From Periplaneta americana (Eukaryota > Arthropoda > Insecta > Blattodea > Blattidae): a stretch of DNA of 64,000 nucleotides. Position 1 is the first letter of the stretch; every line of letters begins with the position of its first letter. Shown piece after piece: positions 1 through 11,770 of this stretch. Under the pieces are notes generated by a model. That model worked only from the letters and a program-made list of their open reading frames with translations, did no database searches and was not told the DNA's origin. The DNA lies in assembly GCF_040183065.1 (NCBI RefSeq), contig NC_091120.1, positions 188,466,627 to 188,530,626 on the forward strand, written 5' to 3'. Position numbers and translations under genes: made by a program.

Positions 1-850
1 GCATGTCTGTTTTCCCTTTTTAACATCTTTTTTCCCTTTGTAACATGTCTGCTTTCCCTTTCTAACATATCTGCTTTCCCTTTCTAACACGTCTGTTTTC
101 CCTTTCTAATTGTTATCTGTTTTCCCTTTCTAATGGTTGTCTGTTTTCTCTTCCTAATCGTTGTCTGTTTTCCCTTTCTAATCGTTGTCTGTTTTCCCTT
201 TCTAATCGTTGTCTGTTTTCCCTTTCTAATCGTTGTCTGTTTTCCCTTTCTAATCGTTGTCTGTTTTCCCTTTCTAATCGTTGTCTGTTTTCCCTTTCTA
301 ATGATTGTCTGTTTTCCCTTTCTAATCGTTGTCTGTTTTCCCTTTCTAATCGTTGTCTGTTTTCCCTTTCTAATCGTTGTCTGTTTTCCCTTTCTAATCG
401 TTGTCTGTTTTCCCTTTCTAATCGTTGTCTGTTTTCCCTTTCTAATCGTTGTCTGTTTTCCCTTTCTAATCGTTGTCTGTTTTCCCTTTCTAATCGTTGT
501 CTGTTTTCTCTTTCTAAACGTTGTCTGTTTCCCTTTCTAATCGTTGTCTGTTTTCCCTTTCTAATCGTTGACTGTTTTCCATTTCCAGTCATCTGTTTTC
601 CCTTTCTAATCGTTGTCTGTTTTCCCTTTCTAATCGTTGTCTGTTTTCCTTCTAAAGAAGCTGTTTTCCCTTTCTAATCGTTCCCTGTTTTCCCTTTCTA
701 ATTTGTCTGTTTTACATATCTAATCATTGCAGCTTTCCCTTTCTAATCGTTGACTGTTTTCCATTTCCAGTCATCTGTTTTCCCTTTCTAATCGGTCTGT
801 TTTCCCTTTCTAATCGTTGTCTGTTTTCTTTTTCTAGTCGCTACCTTGTT
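1..850. repeat. 24-bp minisatellite
   Basis: Tandem array with unit TCTGTTTTCCCTTTCTAATC plus GTTG (24 bp). It is very homogeneous from about 110 to 660 and degenerates towards both edges; decayed units can be followed to about 1140. Because 24 is a multiple of three, both strands show spurious open frames with an 8-residue period. There are no spacers, so this is not a CRISPR array. Confidence 0.95.
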
Positions 851-1449
851 TGCCGTACCTGTCCTTCATTTTTAATTGCCTTGTTTTCCTTTCCTAATCG
901 CTGCCTGTTTTCCTTTTCTGATCACTTCCTTGTCTGCCGTGTTTGCTTTACATTTCTAATTTCCCTCTATTTTATCTTTCTAATCGCTATCTGATTTTTC
1001 CATTCAATTCGCTGTCTGTTCTGCCTGTCTATTTTCCATTTTTGCCTTTCTAATCTCCGTTTCTATTCTTTGTGACGTCGCGTCTATTAATCTCTGTCTC
1101 TGTTCTCTCTAATCGTTCTATTTTTCCTGTCTATCTAATCTATTCATCAGATCACCTACCTAATTAGCTACTGTTTTCATCCTCCGTTAGGTCATGCCCT
1201 TACACTTGCACTTAGTTTTTATTTATCTCTCTGCTAGGCAGTAGGACTTCTGTGACGTATTGTAGTCCCGCGAAGTCATAGTTTAGACTGAGTTAACAAA
1301 GACCATCTTACCCAATTTGGAATTCCATCCCATGCATGCAGCGTAAAAGTTACATCGCGTTGCATATCCCACGGCCTTCACTTTCTCCGTATAGAGAGAT
1401 GTAGCTGAAAGCAAAATTTCAGTCAGAGTGCTAAAGCACGATCTTTCCA

Positions 1450-1597
1450 TGACTATTACACTCTTACTACGTCATACTACTTTTGACCAATAAAACGGTA
1501 CGAAAGGACGTATTTCAACCAATCATGGCTGCTTATCGCACAATTTTATCGCGTCCCTAGCATTTGTTTAATTTTATCGCGTCCCTAGCATTTGTTT
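1450..1597 (+). repeat. dispersed repeat copy 1, contains a 28-bp tandem pair
   Basis: A segment of about 145 bp shared, in inverted orientation, with 3976-4115. Both copies contain the words ACTACGTCATACTACTTTTG, CCAATAAAACGGTAC and ATGGCTGCTTATCGCACA, followed by a duplicated 28-bp unit ending CATTTGTTT (here 1542-1569 and 1570-1597). No terminal repeats or coding sequence are visible. Probably part of an interspersed element. Confidence 0.7.
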
Positions 1598-1772
1598 CTT
1601 TGTTTGCCAACATTTGAAACTTCGCTGGTCAGGACGTCAAAACCACTCCAGTCGATGCACAGCAGTTTCAAATATGACTCGCATTGGCATTCAAGAACAA
1701 GAATTAATAAAAATCACTGATCATACCTATGCATCTTCTGAAATCCGATTTACAAATAAATGAAGAGCACCA

Positions 1773-2087
1773 TTCGGAAATCCTGAATAAGTTGAATACA
1801 CCATGTAGGCCTAAATCAACGAGTTCCACTTCTATTACGCACACGTCCAATATAACATCAATTGAACCACCAACCACATTCAAATTTGAAAATTGTACAT
1901 TCAATAATTATTCCTTTGAAAATTATTCATTTGGAAATTCTGAATAAGTTGAATACACCATGTAGACCTAAATCAACGAGTTCCACTTCTATTACGCACA
2001 CGTCCAATATAACATCAATTGAACCACCAACCACATTCAAATTTGAAAATTGTACATTCAATAATTATTCCTTTCAAAATTATTCAT
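1773..2087 (+). repeat. 157-bp tandem duplication
   Basis: Two near-identical head-to-tail copies. GAATAAGTTGAATACACCAT begins at 1785 and again at 1942, giving a 157-bp period, and the copies differ at only a few bases. Open frames run through it (1729-1947, 1862-2149) but they contain no recognisable domain. Confidence 0.85.
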
Positions 2088-2089
2088 GT

Positions 2090-3000
2090 TTATTTTTTAT
2101 GTCATCGTCGTTAATTAAAACTTTTCTAACACTTGTGTATATTAGTTAGGTTATGTTATAGCTTCTGCTATATAATATTATGGATAGTCACGTATCAGAG
2201 ATTGTTTAATATTAAGATTTATTGAAAATCATCTGTCAAGTGACGTTGATTACTGGGATTCGGATAATTGAAGTGGAATGTTGCATTTTAATAAAAATGA
2301 AACTGAATCAACAAAGCCTTCCTGATTAGTAACATTGCCATCGTGTATAATAGATCGAGAACTTCTCGACGAGAAGGCATTGCTCGCTACTGCCATCTAG
2401 CATGCATCTAGCGTAATATTTGTAATGTTGAGATGGTACAATAATACATTTGAAGACAGTTTTGTATTTTTGTAAGGCAATTAATATTTTATTGTATTGG
2501 AGTACTTCGTTACTTCTAATCTTTATATACGTTCTTCTAATCGTGTAATAGCCAATTAAATCCCACTCGAGTTTTGATTTTCTCTAGATAAATCAAAACG
2601 TCTAGTGAGATTACTGTTGATAAAACTTCAGATATTTTGGAGGAGGTGTGCATCAACATTAAATTTTAGGGCAGTGTGTGAAGATCAGCTCACGTGCTCA
2701 CCGCTGTGTTGTTACAGGTCTGCTCTTGGTGTGGATAATGCTAATGTCTCCGGTCAATAAACTGTTCCGTATGCAGTTAGCATGAGGCAAACAATCGCAC
2801 TTCCTCAGTCAGATTAACCGAAACGTAATAACGCCTGCGTCACTGCAGCCCCACGTGCCCGTGTTTACAGCAGCTAAACGCCAGGCTTATTTTTCACATG
2901 TTTTTACTTCGCGTACTCTCTTTTTCCTTGTTTTCAAATTTTTACACCCTTTTCTCTCTCGTCTTGTCATTTCTTTTTTTTTTCACTTCTTTTATATCAG
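2090..3000. other. no recognisable feature
   Basis: AT-rich unique-looking sequence. Short open frames exist but none has a recognisable domain, signal or repeat. Confidence 0.5.
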
Positions 3001-3030
3001 GCTCAATATTATCCATAAGGCTGTCAAAAA

Positions 3031-3596
3031 CAGCCTGAATATCGTACTATCAGGGACTGGAATGCTTTACCTGCAGACTTACTAAAGGCTTTACCAACAA
3101 CCAAAAACGTATTTAAAAATAGGCTTAAGGACTTTACTAATAGACGATAATTATACACAGTATGTAAAGGATGTAAATGATATTTTCTTATTGAAGTGTT
3201 GTATCAGTGAAGAATTATGTTGTGTCAGTGAAGTGTGTTGTATCAGTGAAGTGTGGTGTGTCAGTGAAGGGTGTTGTGTCAGTGAAGTGTGTTGTGTCAG
3301 TGAAACGTGTTCCTGTCAGTGAAGCTTTATAGTTTATAGTGGCAGTGCAAAGTATTTGAACAATGAAATGTTTTTGAAGTGTTAGTGAAATCAGGATAGA
3401 ATCAGTGAAATGTGTCGTAGTTCCAGTGCAGTGAGTGAGTTGACAGCGAAATGAGTGTAATGTGGAAATGTAATTGTGCAGATATGAACGTATCATACTC
3501 GTGGGTTTTAGTTCGAACTTAGATTTAAGATACAAATTAGATTTATTTTAAATGTTATTTTAAGTGATCGTGCTTCATTTAATTTAGGATATTCCC

Positions 3597-3654
<58 letters not shown>

Positions 3655-3815
3655 AATTATTGTTAGTATTAATTATTTGTATTAATTATTGTTATTATTA
3701 TTAAGTGTATTTTTAATTAACAAGTTTATTATTGTCATAATTGAGTGTAATTAGTTACCACTGCCACCGGGTATATACCCATTGCAGTGTGAATAAATAC
3801 ATACGTACATACATA
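3031..3815 (+). mobile_element. LINE 3' end (CR1/Jockey-like), 5'-truncated
   Basis: The last about 40 codons of a LINE reverse transcriptase ORF (3031-3150) read RDWNALPADLL, then a run ending KNRLKDFTNRR and a stop. A 3' UTR follows with repeated GTGTYGTRTCAGTGAAG units (3190-3330). The copy ends with ACTGCCACCGG, GCAGTGTGAATAAATACA and an ACAT-type tail. An internal (ATT)n lies at about 3598-3652. The same 3' end occurs at 12640-13387 and, with a complete ORF, in the minus-strand LINE at 49638-53275. Confidence 0.85.
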
Positions 3816-3839
3816 CAATATCTTCCAGTGGTACAAAAG

Positions 3840-3965
3840 GAATTGACTTAAATAAAAGTGGACATAACAGTCATGGACCCAAAAAAAATGGACGCACATA
3901 AAATGTGGACATAAATGAAAGTGGACAAAAATATTAGAGGACATAAGTCATATGGACACGGTTTC
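3840..3965 (+). repeat. TGGACA-word cluster 1
   Basis: Several GTGGACA, TGGACG or AGGACA words spaced about 15-25 bp apart in A-rich sequence (for example AATGTGGACATAAATG and GTGGACAAAAATATT). Similar clusters lie at 18615-18745, 20360-20525 and 33190-33550. The words recur but the intervening bases do not align, so this is a degenerate short-period repeat of unknown nature. Confidence 0.5.
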
Positions 3966-3975
3966 AATGAGCTTA

Positions 3976-4115
3976 ACGTCTTGGAAGCGATAAAATAAAC
4001 AAATGCCAGGGAAGTGACAAAACTGTGCGATAAGCAGCCATTATTGGTTGAAAGAAGTACCGTTTTATTGGGCAAAAGTAGTATGACGTAGTAAAAGTGT
4101 AACAGTCAATGAAAA
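3976..4115 (-). repeat. dispersed repeat copy 2 (inverted)
   Basis: Reverse-complement counterpart of 1450-1597, including a decayed version of the 28-bp duplicated unit. The two copies are 2.4 kb apart in opposite orientation. Confidence 0.7.
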
Positions 4116-4200
4116 ATCCCAGACCTGACTGGCACTCGAACCCGGGCCGCCTACGTGACAGGCCGGAGGTCTGTTCACTCAGCCGTCACAGGAGTGACAG
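4100..4200 (-). mobile_element. tRNA-derived SINE fragment
   Basis: On the minus strand there is a tRNA-like head: a box-A-like GGCTGAGTGAACAG region about 35 bp before a box-B GGTTCGAGTGCC. The flank GAAAAATCCCAGACC resembles the flank of the SINE-like pieces at 44330 and 58430. The 3' extent is unclear. Confidence 0.55.
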
Positions 4201-4204
4201 CTAA

Positions 4205-4675
4205 TTTGAGTACGTGCCGTGACGCGTGTGCGAAGTCATTTATATTTCTTTGTTGTGGACATAAAACGTAACATGTCCTGGGGAATTCTGTTTTTGTCGC
4301 GCCGATTACGTTAATTGTGCGAGCGATAATATTCGACCTTAGAAACGTAACTGCAGTAACACGTCATTGTGTAGAGTTGACGTTAGGCATGTGGCATAAT
4401 TGAAAAGAGCGATATTTGTTGTAAAAAATTTCTGCATACAAGCCTGGCTTTGACCACCTTTTACCATTCTAACAGCTCTGAGCATTTCAGAAGTTGTGAA
4501 ATGACGGCGTTCCATGATTAAATAAAATGACTTCGTATAATTCCAGTAAGGAAACAGGAAGATATCTTAAAAATGTTACATCTAAGAACCAAGCATAAAG
4601 ATCTTCAACAGTATAAGATCTATAAACATCTATAAATAAACGATTAATTGTTCAAAATGATGTCATGGCGACGCC
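4205..4675. other. no recognisable feature
   Basis: Mixed sequence between a SINE fragment and a LINE end. No repeat, motif or coding frame supported. Confidence 0.4.
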
Positions 4676-4677
4676 AT

Positions 4678-5162
4678 GGCCATAGAACGTCTTTATATTC
4701 ATCTTCCTATACTGTAGAAATACCTCGCCTCTGGAATTCGTTACCTAATGACGTCAGGGACTGCCGGACTTTATCACAATTCAAAATTAAATTGGGAAAT
4801 TTTGTCTTAGTTAATGTTTTTTAGGTATTGCTAGAATTATTGATTTGTGTTTTCTTTGTCTTTTTCTTTTTTAATCTAGATAAAAATTGCAAGTTTCTTG
4901 TTTATGTTAGTTAATTAGTTAGGATACAATTAATTATGATACTTCATCACTCATTTAAAGTTTGTGTGACTGCAACCTGTGTGTATTTTTGTGTGGCTTT
5001 ACTTTGTTTATAGCGTTTTCGCTCTCTCTCTCTCTTTATTTCTTGTGTAGCTTTACTTTGTTTATAGTGTATTTTTTTCTGTTTATTTCTATTATTGTAT
5101 TTGTATTCCTGGTGTTGTGGAAGAGAAGGCCTGAAGGCCTTAACTACACCAGAATAAATACA

Positions 5163-5209
<47 letters not shown>

Positions 5210-5212
5210 GGA
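4678..5212 (+). mobile_element. LINE 3' end with AAAT tail
   Basis: Frame 4678-4824 encodes the C-terminus of a LINE RT (SLYSSSYTVEIPRLWNSLP, then NDVRDCRTLSQFKIKLGNF and a stop). The 3' UTR ends with AGGCCTGAAGGCCTTAACTA, CACCAGAATAAATA and (AAAT)n at 5159-5211. The same family is at 17392-18345 (minus). A relative with the same PRLWNSL core and AGAAGGCC terminal motif is at 16099-16625, and another at 36998-37440. Confidence 0.85.
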
Positions 5213-5300
5213 GTAAGTATTTTACTGATGTCATAATCAGAAATGTAGCATAAAATACACAAGAAATGTGGTACAAGTTATAATTGTTCCTTAGACTTTT

Positions 5301-5766
5301 TTGAGTAGTGTAGGCCTATATAACACCATAGTCCAAAGTATTCTAACATATGGAGCTGCAGTTTGGCAAATTTCAACTAGAGAAACAAAAAGAACTTTAA
5401 GTACAGAAATGGATGTCTTAAGAAGATCAGCTGGGAAATCTAGAATGGAAAAAATAAGAAATAGACAAATAAAAGAAATTATGGAAGTACAAGACTAACC
5501 AGACATTATACTTATAATAGAAAGGAAAAGATTACAGTGGTATGGCCATATCAGAAGAATGCCAGAACAACGATTACCAAAAATAATTCTGGAGTGGATC
5601 CCACCAGAAAGAAGGAAATAAGGACGAGCAAAGAGGACTTGGATGGACGATATACTAGCAGCTATGGATGCTAGAGGATTAGAGCCAGGCCAATGGATGA
5701 ACAGAAAGGAGTGGCGTTTGGTTTCCAGAAGACGGCGACAGCTATTATGACACCGGAATGATTGAT

Positions 5767-5811
<45 letters not shown>
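5301..5811 (+). pseudogene. LINE RT C-terminal remnant
   Basis: Conceptual translation reads SVGLYNTIVQSILTYGAAVW, then IERKRLQWYGHIRRM and GRAKRTWMDDILAAM. This is the thumb/C-terminal region of a non-LTR reverse transcriptase. Stops interrupt it at about 5496 and after GGAAA near 5621. It ends in an (AAT)n run at 5767-5811, a plausible 3' tail. The catalytic YADD domain is absent, so the copy is dead. Confidence 0.8.
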
Positions 5812-5813
<2 letters not shown>

Positions 5814-6173
5814 GTAAAACCTCCCTAAAACGAAAGATGATCGTTCCAGAATTTTTTTCCGTTTTCACAGGTTTTCGTTCGTTTTGTTAGCACAAAACTG
5901 AGACTAAATGAAAGAAAATGCAAGAGGGTTGGAAGAAGTAACGGTACAGGAGGTCAGTAACCTGCCCGGATCCTGGACTAAGAATAGACTACTGCAATAT
6001 GCTCACTGTAGGAAGAACACAATGAAGAAATAATTTGAAATAAAAGTTACTACAGTACATGCCAAGTGAATTTTATTTTCATAATTAACATACGTAATTG
6101 CAACCTCTCTCCCTCCTTTTTTCTGCGCCCTAGATTCTTGGCCCCCCACATTTCTTTTAAAGTGCAATGCCGC

Positions 6174-6218
<45 letters not shown>

Positions 6219-7097
6219 AAGGGAACGTTGTAGGATTTCCTTCGCTTCCTGCATCAATTTAGAGTGTAAATTGCGCCCAGATCCATCGGTTGTGTAACTG
6301 AAGTTGCGTTCGATGGAAAATAGATTAACTTCACGTTAGACAAATCAATCCTTGGATGGCAGGTAGCATTGCCTAAAAACAGTATGACCTTACGACCTTG
6401 ACGTTTCATTGCTCCATTAAAATTATGAAGCCACTCTTCCATGATAGAACTGCGCATCTAGGCTTTTTTTTTATTAAATCGCACAGTTTTACTTTATTCG
6501 CACTGTTATTTAACACTGTATTGACATATTAACACAAAACTCGGAATAAATAAACGGAAACGTGAAGCTAAATTGACACTACTGTACACTACAATTATTC
6601 ACAGTTTTATTCTGCTCGCATTGTCCTTTATCACTGCATTGGCTTGTTAGCACAAAACTGAGAATAAATGAAAGAAAATAGAAGAAGGTTGGAAGAAGTA
6701 ACGGTATAGGAGGTCAGTAACCTGCCCGGGTCCTTGACAATAAGCACAGAATAGTGATATGGTTAGAGAAGCTTCACCCCCAACGCCTGACAAAGAATAG
6801 CGAAAGTCTTCCAGATCATTGCATGTACAGTCACACAAAAAATTATGCCATGGTTCGTACAGTATTATCGCAAAATTAAAAATGGTTTGAAAGAATTTAC
6901 CAACAGTTACACTTAAATTATCTGTTTTAGTCAGGTTTTTTAAATAAATGGTGCCGAAAAATGATTCCGTTTTCGCGTTGGGCAGTTTTCCGTTTCAAAG
7001 TATTATTTTAAATAGTAAATCATTCCATTCCCAAATTTATTTTTCGTTTGTGCAGGATTCCTTTTTATAGAGGGTACGTTTTAGCAGGGTTTTACTG
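5812..7097 (-). mobile_element. pogo/Tigger-like DNA transposon, decayed
   Basis: The ends are inverted: AGTAAAACCTCCCTAAAACG on the left and, on the reverse strand at the right, CAGTAAAACCCTGCTAAAAC. Both are flanked by TA (5810-5811 and 7098-7099), the pogo/Tigger target. The interior carries a minus-strand DDE transposase fragment, a 41-T run (6177-6217) and a diverged duplication (5891-5995 versus 6650-6755). A shorter tandem pair of about 119 bp lies around 6481-6660. Confidence 0.85.
6254..6457 (-). pseudogene. Tigger/CENP-B-type transposase fragment (DDE)
   Basis: The 67-residue frame reads EEWLHNFNGAMKRQGRKVIL, then FLGNATCHP and NVKLIYFPSNATSVTQPMD. This is the central DDE_1 block of pogo/Tigger/jerky transposases, where the family normally has D-N-A/C-P/S-x-H. 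The first position is G here (LGNATCHP), so a catalytic Asp appears to be lost. The N-terminal helix-turn-helix half is missing. Inactive. Confidence 0.85.
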
Positions 7098-7215
7098 TAG
7101 TAGTAGTAGTAGTGGTAGTGGTAGTGGTAGTGGTAGTGGTAGTGGTAGTGGTAGTGGTAGTGGTAGTGGTAGTGGTAGTGGTAGTGGTAGTGGTAGTGGT
7201 GATAGTAGTGGTAGT
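7098..7215. repeat. (TAGTGG)n/(TAG)n microsatellite
   Basis: Pure TAG units followed by about 17 TAGTGG hexamers, immediately abutting the right end of the Tigger element. Gives a spurious SGSG frame. Confidence 0.95.
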
Positions 7216-7469
7216 TACGTATATGAGTAAACAAGTACAATTTAGTGTTAAATAAAACTATTTGGATCGAAAAAATGATTAACATAATGAAGGAAAATAA
7301 AATTGTTGTTTAGTCAACATAAATGAACTAAAGATATTGGTATCTTAACAAAAAATGCTATAACTGTACAAAATATGAATTATTAACATACAAATGATCT
7401 ACCATTAAAGGAATATATAATATAAAATATACGAACCAATAAGGGAAGGAAAGAGAAGCTAGCAAAGTA

Positions 7470-8614
7470 CAGGGCATATCAAAAGTCCGGTAACACTTTC
7501 AATATTTTATTACACAAAAACTACTAATTATAGCACTTTCAAACACACGTCAGTTTAAAGTCAAACTCTCAAAGTTCGTTTTACACCTTACAGAGATTCA
7601 ATGTGTGAACCACGAGTGACTCGACAGATGTCCAAACGATAATCAAACTCTTCCCATATCCTTTTCAACATATCCTCTGTGACCGTGGCGGCAGCTTCTC
7701 GAATTCTGGTTTTTAGTTCCTCTGAGCTAAATCACGTGGCAAAGGCGGTACAAACACACGGTTCTTTAGTTACCCCCATAGAAAAAAGTCACATGCAGTC
7801 ATATCGGGTGACCTTGGTGGCCATGTCATGTCATCTCCGTATTCAGGTAAACACGAACTACATTGTGGAAATGTGGCGGAGCCCCATCTTGCTGAAAGAT
7901 GAAATCGTCATCGAGATCTTGTCTAAGTTGAGGCACCAACCATTGCTCCAACATGTCCAGATATGAATGTCCAGTCACAGTAGCCTCAATGAAAAAGAAA
8001 GTTCCGTACAGTTTTCGTTGTGACAACGCGCAGAAAACCTTCACCTTTGGTGACTCACGCTCATGTTCAATGATTCTGTGAGGTTTCTGTGTACCCCAAA
8101 CACGACAGTTGTGCTTGTTAATTTTCCCACTCGTATGGAATGTCGCTTCGTCGCCGAAAATTAAGCGGCTGAATAAGTCATCGTCGTCTGCTGCCTGTTG
8201 TTGTAGCTGGCAAGAAAACTCGTCTGAGATGTCTGATCGTTGGATAGGACGTGCTGGAGTAAGGGACAGATGTTTCATGATATGGCCACCAAGGTCACCC
8301 GATATGACTATGGGGGTACCTAAAGGACCGTGTGTTTGTACCGCCTTTGCCACGTGATTTAGAGGAACTAAAAACCAGAATTCGAGAAGCTGCCGCCACG
8401 GTCACAGAGGATATGTTGAAAAGGGTATGGGAAGAGTTTGATTATCGTTTGGACATCTCCGAGTCACTCGTGGTTCACACATTGAATCTCTGTAAGGTGT
8501 AAAACAGAACTTTGAGAGTTTGACTTTAAACTGACGTGTGTTTGAAAGTGCTATCATTAGTAGATTTTGTGTAATAAAATATCGAAAGTGTTACCGGACT
8601 TTTGTTATGCTCTG
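7470..8614 (-). mobile_element. mariner-type transposon rearranged into a fold-back
   Basis: Flanked by TA at 7468-7469 and 8615-8616. Termini are CAGGGCATATCAAAAGTCCG (left) and CAGAGCATAACAAAAGTCCG (right, reverse strand). The inverted similarity runs far inside: 7470 to about 7830 matches the reverse complement of about 8270-8614, including transposase C-terminal coding sequence in both arms. The right arm therefore holds an inverted copy of the 3' part of the gene in place of the expected 5' part. Confidence 0.85.
7640..8353 (-). pseudogene. IS630/Tc1-mariner transposase remnant
   Basis: The open frame 7826-8353 contains RLIFGDEATFHTSGKINKHN, then RVWGTQKPHRIIEHER and FIFQQDGAPPHFHNVV. 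These are the first two catalytic blocks of the family. Downstream on the same strand WPPRSPDMTACDFFLWG supplies the third Asp, but a stop and frameshifts follow. The first about 30 residues of the open frame come from the inverted right arm, not from a normal N-terminus. Defective. Confidence 0.85.
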
Positions 8615-8616
8615 TA

Positions 8617-9475
8617 TAAAATAATAAATAAATAATATGGGATTGAGGTCTACGTACAGCAGTAATGTAACAACCGTAGGTTAACAACGACAGTGGAGAA
8701 AACAACTTTTCGCACTACAAATTCAATTAATTATATACCTACTACTGTAATATTGAGCTCGATTTCTTTTAATCATGAATTCGTCAGCCGACAGACCGCA
8801 TTAAATTAAGTCCGAGAGTCAGTTGTTATTACATTCTTTCAATTATCAGGTTTAACGTCCCATAATAGTGATAATTTTGTTATCTGATGTTTTTTATCTT
8901 CAAGAAAAGTAATAAAGAAATCTTTACACTTTTGCTTTCCAAGAAAGCTGTCCAGAACGTGTTACATTTACGCCGCAATCACATTTCACAATAATTTAGT
9001 ATTAGATCTATCAGTGTAATCAAGATCTTTCGACTGTGAAACGAGGGAAAATTATTCAGACATGCGGTTAAATGACTTGTACGAACGTGGAACAAGACAT
9101 TTAACATATTAATCACCTGACTAGAGAGCGGGGTCTACAGGCTTCTCTTTAACATGCCTTATTCTGATTCCTGAGGAGTCGGTTCCCATCCATACCGAAT
9201 CTAATTCATGTACAACTTTTGTTTGTCTATTTCTTCTCTAGACGGCCCAGTATTTCCATTGTTAAAGATCTAGCATATTGCTAGCTTTATCGATGCTGGA
9301 AATCACAGAAGTCGATGGCAAAAATGTTTATCAATTATGAACATGGTGTTCTGTGTTGTCTTATGTGAAGGCCCGGCATCAAGATCATTCCCAGTCACGG
9401 AGTCCTGCCATATTATATCTGTCTACTGTTAGGACAGTAAATAGCAAAAAAAAAAAATAAACATCAAGGCCTATA
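8617..9475. other. no recognisable feature
   Basis: Apparently unique sequence between the fold-back element and the satellite. No coding, terminal-repeat or tRNA signal seen. Confidence 0.4.
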
Positions 9476-9479
9476 GTGC

Positions 9480-10990
9480 TGTCTAGTTAGCTCTTGAGTT
9501 ATCTAGTTAGCCAGGTAGTCAGTCAGTCAGTTACTTTTAGCTACTTAGTTACATACTAGGTTTGCTACTTTCTCAGTTAGTTTCCTACTTATTTAATATG
9601 TTAGTTTGCTACTACTCAGTTTGCTACTTACTCAGTTTTGCTACTTTCTCAGTTAGTTTGCTACTTATTTAATATGTTAGTTTGCTACTACTCAGTTTGC
9701 TATTTACTGATTCAGTTTGCTACTTACTTAGTTTTATACTTACTTACTCAGTTTGCTACTTACTTTGTTAGATACTTACTCAGTTTTGCTACTTTCTCAG
9801 TTAGTTTGCTACTTATTTAATATGTTAGTTTGCTACTACTCAGCTTGCTACTTACTTAGTTTTATACTTACTTACTTAGTTTGCTACTTACTTGCTCAGT
9901 TTTATACTTACTCAGTTTGCTACTTACTTACTCAGCTTTACACTTACTCAGTTTGCTGCTTACTTACTCAGTCTTATACTTATTCAGTTTGCTACTTACT
10001 TAGTTCGCTACTTACTTTGTTAGCTACTTACTCAGTTTTGCTACTTTATCAGTTAGTTTGCTACTTATTTAATATGTTAGTTTGCTACTACTTAGTTTGC
10101 TACTTACTTACTCAGTTTTATACTTACTCAGTTTGCTACTTACTTAGCTAGCTACTTACTCAGTTTTGCTACTTTCTCAGTTAGTTTCCTACTTATTTAA
10201 TATGTTAGTTTGCTACTTACTCAGTTTGCTACTTACTTACTCAGTTTTATACTTACTTATTCAGTTTGCTACTTACTTAGTTAGCTACTTACTCAGTTTT
10301 GCTACTACTCAGTTTGCTACTTACTTACTTAGTCAGCTACTTACTCAGTTTTGCTACTTTCTAAGTTACTTTGCTACTTATTTAATATGTTAGTTTGTTA
10401 CTTACTTTGTCAGTTAGTTTGTTACTTACTTTCTCAGTTAGTTTGCTACTTACTTCCCCAATTTGCTACTTACTTAGTTAGCTACTTAGTTTTGCCACTT
10501 ATTCATTTAGTTTGCTACTTATTTAAAGTTAGTTTGCTACTTACTTTCTCAGTATGTTTACTTAATTAGTTTGCTACTTACTTAGTTAGGTACTTAGTTT
10601 TCCTACTTATTTACTTTGCTTATTTAATATGTTAATTTGCTACTTACTTATTCAGTTTGTTACTTACTTACTCAGTTTGCTACTTACTTACTCAGTTTGC
10701 TACTTACCTAGTTAGCTATATAGTTTTGCTACTTATTCATTTAGTTTGCTACTTATTTAATATGTTAGTTTGTTACTTTCTTTCTCAGTATGCTTGCTTT
10801 TTACTTAGTTGCTTAGTTTTGCTACTTACTCATTTAGTTTGCTACTTATTTAATATGTTAGTTTGTTACTTTCTTTCTCAGTATGTTTGCTTTTTACTTA
10901 GTTGCTTACTTACTCATTTAGTTTGCTACTTATTTAATATGTTAGTTTGCTACTTTCTCAGTTAGTGTGCTACTTACTTACTCAGCTTGA
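9480..10990 (+). repeat. satellite built from TTTGCTACTTACT-like units
   Basis: About 1.5 kb of a degenerate short repeat (units such as AGTTTGCTACTTACTCAGTT, about 16-20 bp). A higher-order landmark, TTATTTAATATGTTAG, recurs about ten times (first near 9590, then about 9667, 9817, 10069, 10195, 10378, 10625, 10753, 10850 and 10930), at irregular distances of roughly 80-250 bp. Long frames in it are repeat translations. Confidence 0.95.
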
Positions 10991-10999
10991 TGCTTAGTT

Positions 11000-11765
11000 T
11001 GCTGCATATATCTTTTGTCTTGGAGCTTATTCCAGCAGGTTTTAGCTCGTAGTTGCTTTTGCATATCTTCAGATTTTTTAGTGCATAAGTTTCTCGGCCT
11101 ATAGATGACAATTATGGTGATAACTATGATGATAGTGGTGATGATAACGGTGTAATAGTCGTGACAGTAGCTGTGATGGTAGTGGTGATAATGATAACAA
11201 TAAATGACGTGTTCGTAATAGAAATGGCAATTTTACTGTTTTCGAAACAATTATCTTAATTGTCAGCCCGGATATTAAGGCTAGAAAGTTAATTCAGATA
11301 GTACACCTACATCCTCTATCTTACTTAATCTGACAGTGTAGGCGTAGATAAAAAAATTCTCAATCGATTAGATAAGATTCCTTTTCTGTTTGAAGGTTCA
11401 GTTCCTACAAGTTTATCTGCTGTTAAGGCTGAAGAACATATAGATTGGCTTCTAATTCTTAGAAAGCATTGTGATAGGTGATTTACTCTGAAACGGTTAG
11501 ACATTCTTGTATACCTTTTATATTAATTATTCCTCAAACATCTCATCAATCTTTGACAGGATCCATTCTTTCATTAAGGTGCATTCTTCTACATAATTCA
11601 TGTAAATTGCAACTGTGACCACTATTTTATGTTATCACTTTACTATTGTTTATTGGTTATAAAATATGTATTTTGATGCCAACTATAACCCTAATATACC
11701 TCAGGGTGAAATGGGGTTTATTAAATTGGATAATAAAAAAAGCATTGTGATAGTATTCAGATAAG
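11000..11765. other. no recognisable feature; GAT-rich patch
   Basis: Short impure GATGATAGTGGTGATAA-type patch at about 11105-11215; otherwise nothing identified. Confidence 0.4.
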
Positions 11766-11770
11766 TCAAA

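Noticed and set aside
113-592. 159- and 135-residue frames with 8-residue repeats; also a possible CRISPR-like array
   Set aside because: 24-bp tandem minisatellite with no spacers; the frames exist only because the unit length is divisible by three.
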